Origin: Lysinibacillus fusiformis
GTDB taxonomy: Bacteria; Bacillota; Bacilli; Bacillales_A; Planococcaceae
DNA: 64,000 nt
Assembly: GCA_030027265.1 (NCBI GenBank)
Contig: JASENG010000002.1
Span: forward strand, 62,001-126,000
Direction: 5' to 3'
This document shows positions 59,156 to 64,000 of this stretch, piece by piece. The translations under genes were made by a program, and so were the position numbers. Numbering within the stretch: the first letter of the stretch is position 1; the number at the start of each line of letters is the position of its first letter. The notes below the pieces were generated by a model that did no database searches, had not been told where the DNA came from, and saw only the letters and a program-made list of their open reading frames with translations.

Positions 59156-59292
59156 AAAAGCGGAAGGTGCTCATTCAGCTCCGACAACAACTGGAAGAAT
59201 CGACAAAAGGACGCTTTTTGTCCTTGCAGGCGATTCTGAAGTTGTCGAGGAGCTAGCACCTGCAGCTAGACAATAAAAAGCGGAAGGTGCTC
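59156..59292. repeat. Long imperfect inverted repeat flanked by 17-nt direct repeats
   Basis: A 95-bp hairpin is built from GGTGC/GCACC, GCTCCGACAAC/GTTGTCGAGGAGC, GAATCG/CGATTC and AAAGGAC/GTCCTT. A second copy of its start, AAAAGCGGAAGGTGCTC, follows at 59276-59292 after the first at 59156-59172. GCGGAAG..GCTCCGACAA elements of this kind are common between genes in Bacillaceae. It lies six bases after hemQ and may act as its 3' end. Confidence 0.75.
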
Positions 59293-59316
59293 GCGAAAGC
59301 CTGAAGCTAGATAAAG

Positions 59317-59363
59317 AAAAACGAGACGTAATCGAAATACTCGATTCCTACGCCTCGTTTTTT
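59317..59363. terminator. Bidirectional terminator after hemQ
   Basis: AAACGAG and CTCGTTT close a hairpin with an inner CGTA/TACG block and ATCGA/TCGAT stem, followed on the plus strand by TTTTTTTC. It also ends the small minus-strand gene whose stop codon lies inside the stem. Confidence 0.78.
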
Positions 59364-59530
59364 TCTTGTTCTTCTTTCGTTTTCAAAATGATGATGATTG
59401 TATTTATAAAAAATCCGATGACTACCATTATTATAAATAAATACCAATGCAACGGCTGCTCGTAAAAACTAGCGATAATAAATGAAATAATCGCACTGAT
59501 GATAATGGAAAACCAAATACCCATTTGCAC
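59348..59530 (-). CDS. Small membrane protein, 60 residues
   Basis: A short protein with two hydrophobic helices (about 3-22 and 29-50) and a lysine/glutamate-rich C-terminal tail, KTKEEQEKNEA. The start is GTG with TAGGGG eight bases upstream; an ATG two codons later is possible. Its stop codon lies within a convergent terminator. I do not recognise a family. The clean membrane topology and ribosome binding site make it likely real. Confidence 0.65.
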   Translation of the reverse strand: MQMGIWFSIIISAIISFIIASFYEQPLHWYLFIIMVVIGFFINTIIIILKTKEEQEKNEA

Positions 59531-59763
59531 AGGATCAACCCCTACTATTTACTTTTGACGATGAACGACTCTCCTTTTCCTCTGAAATGCACCTGAAAAT
59601 GGCGAACGAACCTCCACTCTAGTTTTATTTTATTAATTATTCGATATTTTTATACAAAACTTATGAACTCTTTACTATTTCGTACATACATTAAAAACAT
59701 GGGCGATTTTTTATTATTTTTTATTCTTAAATGGGTGCAAATGCATAAAGTGTTATGAGGAGG

Positions 59764-60110
59764 TATGCCATATAGCTGTTTTAGCAGCCAATGATGCTCA
59801 AGTATCCTTAACGGCACGGTACATTCGCACAGAAGCTGAAGGAGATGGAGAATTAGGCATGTTGTTGATAGGCAATGTCGGTGTTAATGGTGAATTAGCA
59901 AGTTGCCTGGATATCCTAAACAATCAATGCGAAAACAAATGGTATATCAACATCCAGGCGCTTTAAAGACACACAAAAAGGCTTTTTCTATCAACTTGCA
60001 CCACCTATAGGATTCCCTTTAGCTCCACGGTCATAATTTTGGAATTCTTATTGAACCTGGAGAAAAATCTTTATGATTTTTCTTGCTGCTAGGACTGTCC
60101 TACTTAGTAG
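59764..60110 (+). pseudogene. cwlJ: Decayed cwlJ (spore cortex-lytic enzyme)
   Basis: One frame encodes AVLAANDAQVSLTARYIRTE then GMLLIGNVGVN, matching the start of CwlJ, until SCLDI. The homology then continues in another frame as MRKQMVYQHPGA. It shifts again to TQKGFFYQ, and weak similarity (DFSCC.DCPT) continues towards 60110. There are at least three frameshifts and stops, a deletion in the middle and an upstream GGAGG still in place. CwlJ hydrolyses spore cortex during germination and needs GerQ, whose gene follows. The catalytic region is destroyed. An intact cwlJ elsewhere is possible. Confidence 0.8.
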
Positions 60111-60224
60111 TTCCATCAATGAAAATACAGGACGTTTTTTTCTTCTCGCCTTGGACAATAAGACTGTCCGACTGTTGCAGTTTTTTGAAATTGAAATTCA
60201 TAAAATGATGAAAGGGTGTTTTTT

Positions 60225-60695
60225 TTGACATATTACAATTGGGGTCAAACGAATCAAACAGGTCAACAACAGTATCCAACAACTACTGGTCAATTTCCGA
60301 CTGGACAATTTCCTGCTGGCCAATATGGATTTACACAATTTCCTGCTGGGCAAGTTACTACGCCTCCAGCACAAAGCACTGTAAGTCCTGTAAGAGTTGG
60401 TACAACTGCTGCTGCTCCATTTCGTGAAGAATCATACATCGAAAATATTTTAAGATTAAACCGTGGAAAAGTGGGTACTTTTTACTTCACAATCCCTTCA
60501 GGTAATGTAGGAGAGACAGAAGGAGGCACAACACGAGTTGTTCGCGGGGCAATCGTTGAAGCTGGCCGAGATCATGCAATTATTTCTGAAGCCGATACTG
60601 GCCATTCTTACTTGTTCCCTATGATTTACTTTGACTTTGCAGAGTTTACGGAACCGATCAATTACCTGCCTGGTTCCCCATTGCCGCTAAGATAA
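60225..60695 (+). CDS. gerQ: Spore coat protein GerQ
   Basis: A 156-residue inner-coat protein needed to localise CwlJ. The N-terminal half (about 1-65) is a low-complexity Gln/Gly/Pro/Thr region with repeated FP(A/T)GQ. The conserved C-terminal domain starts at ESYIENILRLNRGK and includes VRGAIVEAGRDHAIISEADTG and LFPMIYFDF. The start is a TTG seven bases after AAAGGG. Only one lysine exists in the protein (Lys83), so the N-terminal lysines crosslinked by transglutaminase in B. subtilis are missing. Confidence 0.92.
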   Translation: MTYYNWGQTNQTGQQQYPTTTGQFPTGQFPAGQYGFTQFPAGQVTTPPAQSTVSPVRVGTTAAAPFREESYIENILRLNRGKVGTFYFTIPSGNVGETEGGTTRVVRGAIVEAGRDHAIISEADTGHSYLFPMIYFDFAEFTEPINYLPGSPLPLR

Positions 60696-60759
60696 CTACT
60701 TAATAAGGCATATAAAATGCGTAGACAAAGTCGATTATTGGACCTTGCCTACGCCTATC

Positions 60760-61002
60760 GAGGGTGGGACAAAACCCGAAAACAGCATTTTCCTACTTGA
60801 GGAAAATGCTGTTTTCTTGATGTAACTAAAATTGATTTCCATTGCGGGGACGCTTTCCGGGGGCACGGCTCGAGCCTGTAGTCTCTCACTCGTGCTGTTC
60901 CCCCAGGAGTCGCCCCTCCACTCCAATCAATGTATAATGTATCAATTTCTTAATATACCTTCTTCGACCATTTATAGAATTTTTCACTTCTGTCCCAGCC
61001 TC
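60760..61002. mobile_element. MITE-like element with 12-bp terminal inverted repeats
   Basis: The 243-bp segment starts GAGGGTGGGACA and ends TGTCCCAGCCTC, inverted repeats matching at 11 of 12 positions. Inside are a perfect 15-bp stem AAAACAGCATTTTCC / GGAAAATGCTGTTTT (60779-60815) and a GC-rich branched hairpin (about 60844-60917) with GGGGAC..CCGGGGGCACGG against GCTGTTCCCCCAGGA. There is no coding frame. GGCTGGGACA-type repeats are widespread between genes in Bacillales. No clear target-site duplication was seen. Confidence 0.65.
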
Positions 61003-61076
61003 ATTTTTTATGGATAGGAAAATACTTTCTCATCCACATAAGTGCACCTATGGCTAACAGCTAAAAGACCAAGTGT

Positions 61077-62267
61077 TTAGCCAAGTTTTCTAATGCCTTG
61101 TTTTAAGTATTTGATTGTAGCTAAGCCAAGCGTTTTTGCTGCGATCAACATTGCTCGTTCATCAAAGTTAAATTGGGCGTGGTGATGAGGAAAAGCTTTC
61201 TTCCAGGCTGGATCTTTCGCACCTGTAATGAAAAATGTCCCTGGTACCTTTTCTAAATAATAAGCAAAATCCTCCCCTACCATTAAAGGCGAACATTCCG
61301 TGACATTGTGCACTTCTTCAATCTGGCACGCAACATCCGCAAGAAATTGTGTTTCCTTTTTATGATTAACAACCGGAGGATATCCTCTTGTAAAGGCATA
61401 TTCATAGGTCGCATGGAAGCCATCACAAACCGATTTTAAAAGCAGCTCGATTTCATGCTCAATCTGCGTACGGACCTGTTCATCAAAGGTACGAACAGTT
61501 CCTTTCAACTCCGCTTTATCTGCAATTACATTGAAAGGATTAATCGCTTCAAAATGCCCAATCGAAACAACTGCTGATTTTAAAGGATCAATTCTTCTTG
61601 AGACAACGGTCTGAAGCTGCGTGATAAATTGGGACGCCACGACAATCGAGTCAATAGAATGATGCGGCTCTGCACCGTGCCCACCTTTTCCTTGGATCGT
61701 AATTTCTAAACGATCCGCAGCTGCCATAATGGCTCCGTTGCGAACCTGGATATCTCCCAGAGGCGCTGGTGCCCATAAATGTGTGCCAAAGATGACATCC
61801 ACCCCATCCAAGCATCCGTCTTCAATCATAGGCTTTGCCCCTCCTGGAGCAATTTCTTCCGCAAATTGATGAATAAATACGATGTTTCCTTCAAGTTGGT
61901 CCTTCATGGCAACAAATGCCTTAGCCAGAACTAAAAGGGTTGCCGTATGGCCATCATGCCCGCAAGCATGCATCACACCATCGTTTTTTGATTTATAAGG
62001 AATATCATTTTGCTCTTGAATGGCAAGTGCATCAAAGTCAGCACGCAACGCTACCGTTTTCCCAGGCTTTCCACCTATCAATGTGGCAACTACTCCACGT
62101 CCTCCGACACCTTCTCGAACATTGAGACCAAGTTTACGATGATAATTTGCTATATATTTTGGTGTATGAACTTCATGAAATGATAGTTCAGGATTTTCAT
62201 GCAGATGGCGCCTGATGGAAACCATTTCTTCATAATGATTTTCCAATACAGTAAATAATTGCTCCAT
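61077..62267 (-). CDS. M20 family amidohydrolase
   Basis: A 396-residue metal-dependent amidohydrolase of the hippuricase / N-acetyl-diaminopimelate deacetylase group. The metal ligands are seen in VMHACGHDGHTAT, QFAEEIAPGGAKPM (catalytic Glu) and GTHLWAP, and the lid domain with GKGGHGAEPHHSID lies between. The start is ATG after GGGGAG. The substrate cannot be deduced; a role in amino acid or peptide deacylation is generic to the family. It is a single gene, facing away from gerQ. Confidence 0.9.
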   Translation of the reverse strand: MEQLFTVLENHYEEMVSIRRHLHENPELSFHEVHTPKYIANYHRKLGLNVREGVGGRGVVATLIGGKPGKTVALRADFDALAIQEQNDIPYKSKNDGVMHACGHDGHTATLLVLAKAFVAMKDQLEGNIVFIHQFAEEIAPGGAKPMIEDGCLDGVDVIFGTHLWAPAPLGDIQVRNGAIMAAADRLEITIQGKGGHGAEPHHSIDSIVVASQFITQLQTVVSRRIDPLKSAVVSIGHFEAINPFNVIADKAELKGTVRTFDEQVRTQIEHEIELLLKSVCDGFHATYEYAFTRGYPPVVNHKKETQFLADVACQIEEVHNVTECSPLMVGEDFAYYLEKVPGTFFITGAKDPAWKKAFPHHHAQFNFDERAMLIAAKTLGLATIKYLKQGIRKLG

Positions 62268-62416
62268 AATAGCTCCCCTTTCATGTACTGACAATATATG
62301 TTGGTTTCACAAATTTACTCTTGTTATGAATAACTTTATCATGTTTCGGAATGTTAAGTATGAAAATTCTAAAAATTAATGCTGAATTGCTAAAATTTAT
62401 GTTGTGGATTTGATGA

Positions 62417-62456
62417 TAAAAAAAGAATTACACGGTTTACGATCTGTGCAATTCTT
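62417..62456 (-). terminator. ywdK terminator
   Basis: AAGAATTGCAC pairs with GTGTAATTCTT (one mismatch) and is followed on the minus strand by seven T residues, 14 bases after the ywdK stop. Confidence 0.82.
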
Positions 62457-62469
62457 ATTTTCAACTCTA

Positions 62470-62850
62470 TTAATTTTTATGTTTTAATGTGGAAACCAAC
62501 AGAAGAATCCATCCTGCCAAGAATAGTACCCCGCCAATTGGAGTAATGGCTCCTAAAATCTTAATCCCTGAAATAGCTAGAATATAAAGACTTCCAGAGA
62601 AGAATATGATTCCTAAATTCATGCAGACTGCGGCAACTTTCAACTGTTTGATGGAACCAAATAGTTTGGGGCTCATTATAATTCCGATAGCAAGAAGCGC
62701 AATGGCGTGGAACATTTGGTACTGTACCGCCGTTTCCCAAATCCCTTTCCCGTAATCATCTAATACGGCATCCAGCGCATGTGCGCCAAATGCACCTAAT
62801 GCAACGACTACAAATCCGTGTATTGCACCTGAAATGATTGAACCTTTCAT
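62470..62850 (-). CDS. ywdK: DUF423 membrane protein YwdK
   Basis: A 126-residue protein with four membrane helices. GALGVALGAFGAHAL-type and QYQMFHAIALLAIG motifs of DUF423 occur as VVALGAFGAHALDA and QYQMFHAIALLAIG. No function is known. Position between gerQ and ung matches B. subtilis ywdK. Confidence 0.9.
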   Translation of the reverse strand: MKGSIISGAIHGFVVVALGAFGAHALDAVLDDYGKGIWETAVQYQMFHAIALLAIGIIMSPKLFGSIKQLKVAAVCMNLGIIFFSGSLYILAISGIKILGAITPIGGVLFLAGWILLLVSTLKHKN

Positions 62851-62948
62851 TTTTAAACCTCTTCTCTATGTATGTGTTGATAATTTTTTGTTGATGTTGG
62901 GCAATCCGTATGGAGACTATTAAACTGCTCCCGCTTTACCCTCGAGCC

Positions 62949-63254
62949 CTAAAAGTCAAAAATCGAATCCCCATTCGCATCCTGTTCTTTTAACTTTTCA
63001 CCATTTACGGAGCTAGTATTTTGAATCATGTTATGCGATTGGGCCATGATTGGGCTTACTTGAAAACTATGAGTTGGTTGAACAGTCATATTTAGTGCGC
63101 TTGTAGATGCGTTTTTCACTCCACTAGATAAGCCCACATTGCAAAGTGCACGAATCGCGCTTAGTTGTTCCCGAATATGCTGTTCATCCGGACTATTCTT
63201 TGTACTCGCCACAAGCTGTTCAATTTCGATTAACAGTGCTTGATAAGAAATCAT
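62949..63254 (-). CDS. ywdI: DUF5327 protein YwdI
   Basis: A 101-residue soluble protein. The N-terminal half is an amphipathic helix pair (YQALLIEIEQLVAS and EQHIREQLSAIRALCNVGL) typical of the YwdI family. The C-terminal half is polar, Ser/Asn/Gln-rich and probably disordered, ending in GDSIFDF. It starts three bases after the preceding small gene, so the two are coupled. No function is known. Confidence 0.85.
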   Translation of the reverse strand: MISYQALLIEIEQLVASTKNSPDEQHIREQLSAIRALCNVGLSSGVKNASTSALNMTVQPTHSFQVSPIMAQSHNMIQNTSSVNGEKLKEQDANGDSIFDF

Positions 63255-63257
63255 ATT

Positions 63258-63434
63258 CTAACGATCCCCCAGTGTTTGTTTAGGTACAAACTGCATACAA
63301 TCCATACCTGATGATTGTTTGACAACTACAGAAGGCAGCTGCTTTGTTTTAAACTTATAAGCTGTGCATGAACGAGGGTTTCTCTGATCCCATGTCACAC
63401 GGAAATACTGGCATTTAAAACAATTTACCTGCAT
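63258..63434 (-). CDS. Small cysteine-containing protein, 58 residues
   Basis: The frame begins MQVNCFKCQYFRVTWDQRNP with AGGGAA six bases upstream. Cysteines in CFKC, RSCTAY and MDCMQF could form a zinc ribbon-like site. The segment FKTKQLPSVVVKQSSGMDC resembles, from memory, a small conserved Bacillales protein sometimes encoded next to ung, but I cannot name a function. It is placed directly between ung and ywdI with a three-base gap to the latter. Confidence 0.8.
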   Translation of the reverse strand: MQVNCFKCQYFRVTWDQRNPRSCTAYKFKTKQLPSVVVKQSSGMDCMQFVPKQTLGDR

Positions 63435-63507
63435 TACGGCTTCCCTACTTTCTATTTCAATTTAACAGATTTCAAATACTGTGAAAAGTTTTGTGGTCTC
63501 AAAGCTT

Positions 63508-64000
63508 TTACTCAAAACACCAATCGATTGGTTCTTGTTCCCATTCTATTAATTTGCCATTAATTTTCGAGAAAGGGTTGCTGCCGAAAAAGCCTCGATG
63601 GGCGCTTAATGGACTTGGATGGGGTGCCTGTAGGATATAATGATGCTTGCCACTTTTTTCAATAATCACACGTTTTGTTTGTGCAGGTTTTCCCCATAAA
63701 ACAAAGATAATAGGCTCTTTTCGCTCAGCCAGTCTTGTAATCACTGCATCAGTAAACTGTTCCCACCCCTGTCCTTTATGTGAATTCGCTTCACCTTGCC
63801 GAACAGTCAACACTGTATTCAATAGGAAGACACCCTGTCTGGCCCATTTCATCAAATAGCCGTCCTTTGGAGAAGGGCAACCCATATCACTCTCCAGCTC
63901 CTTAAAAATATTTCGCAAGCTGGGCGGATGAGGAACACCTGGTTTAACAGAAAAACTCATACCATGTGCTTGACCGGGTCCGTGATAGGGATCTTGCCCA
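63508..64000 (-). CDS. ung: Uracil-DNA glycosylase, 3' part
   Basis: It removes uracil from DNA, starting base excision repair. The 163 codons visible cover the C-terminal three quarters; the 5' end lies outside the window. The water-activating motif [13 protein letters not shown] is at the very edge of the window, LLNTVLTVR follows, and the DNA minor-groove loop [13 protein letters not shown] closes the active site. This is family 1 UDG. ywdI and ywdK follow, as in B. subtilis. Confidence 0.97.
   Translation of the reverse strand, partial: GQDPYHGPGQAHGMSFSVKPGVPHPPSLRNIFKELESDMGCPSPKDGYLMKWARQGVFLLNTVLTVRQGEANSHKGQGWEQFTDAVITRLAERKEPIIFVLWGKPAQTKRVIIEKSGKHHYILQAPHPSPLSAHRGFFGSNPFSKINGKLIEWEQEPIDWCFE

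Overview
The window is a stretch of chromosome from a low-GC, endospore-forming Firmicute. Gene order from upp to ung follows the Bacillus subtilis upp-glyA-ywlG-rpiB-ywlE ... spoIIR-prmC-prfA-tdk-rpmE-rho-glpX-murA-tal-fbaA-spo0F-ywjG-pyrG-rpoE ... argS-ywiB-speB-pbpG-ywhD-ywhB-ywfO-rsfA-lipL-hemQ-gerQ-ywdK-ywdI-ung block. Protein style, an SLH-domain surface protein and many intergenic hairpin repeats point to the Planococcaceae (Lysinibacillus/Solibacillus/Ureibacillus-like); this assignment is inference. No rRNA, tRNA, phage or complete transposon was seen.

Layout. 1-23 kb is a conserved housekeeping and sporulation block, nearly all on the minus strand: nucleotide salvage (upp, tdk), one-carbon metabolism (glyA), arginine dephosphorylation (ywlE), translation termination (prfA, prmC), Rho, gluconeogenesis and pentose phosphate enzymes (glpX, fbaA, tal, rpiB), MurA, Spo0F and CTP synthase with a recognisable reiterative-transcription leader. 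23-46 kb is an acyl-CoA island. It holds a fused B12-dependent mutase (icmF), a TetR-controlled beta-oxidation operon (thiolase, 3-hydroxyacyl-CoA dehydrogenase, two acyl-CoA dehydrogenases), the FadF electron-transfer protein, a cobalamin-riboswitch operon for B12 uptake, remodelling and adenosylation, and a MerR-controlled operon of acyl-CoA ligase plus acyl-CoA dehydrogenase. B12 acquisition, adenosylation and a B12-dependent mutase therefore sit within about 15 kb. 46-64 kb returns to the conserved backbone: argS, speB, pbpG, ywfO, rsfA, lipL, hemQ, gerQ, ywdK, ywdI and the 3' part of ung.

Regulation visible in sequence: a cobalamin riboswitch; a pyrG attenuator; a MerR-type promoter with a 19-bp spacer containing an ACGTTAACGT palindrome; matching TetR-type palindromes before fadF and the thiolase operon; and sporulation-type promoters before rsfA, spoIIR and spo0F.

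The most unusual material is intergenic. (1) Downstream of speB the last 51 nt of the gene recur 212 nt away, with a third, diverged but protein-conserved speB tail between them. The tails are separated by two identical spacers carrying a hairpin, and the apparent original terminator lies beyond them. This looks like repeated insertion of a small element at the 3' end of speB that restores the reading frame each time. (2) The same hairpin motif, with compensatory base changes, occurs three times upstream of fbaA. (3) A 16-copy, exactly 51-bp tandem array of perfect 10-bp inverted repeats lies between rpmE and tdk. (4) A MITE-like element with 12-bp terminal inverted repeats follows gerQ. (5) A decayed cwlJ lies next to gerQ, and GerQ itself has lost its N-terminal lysines.
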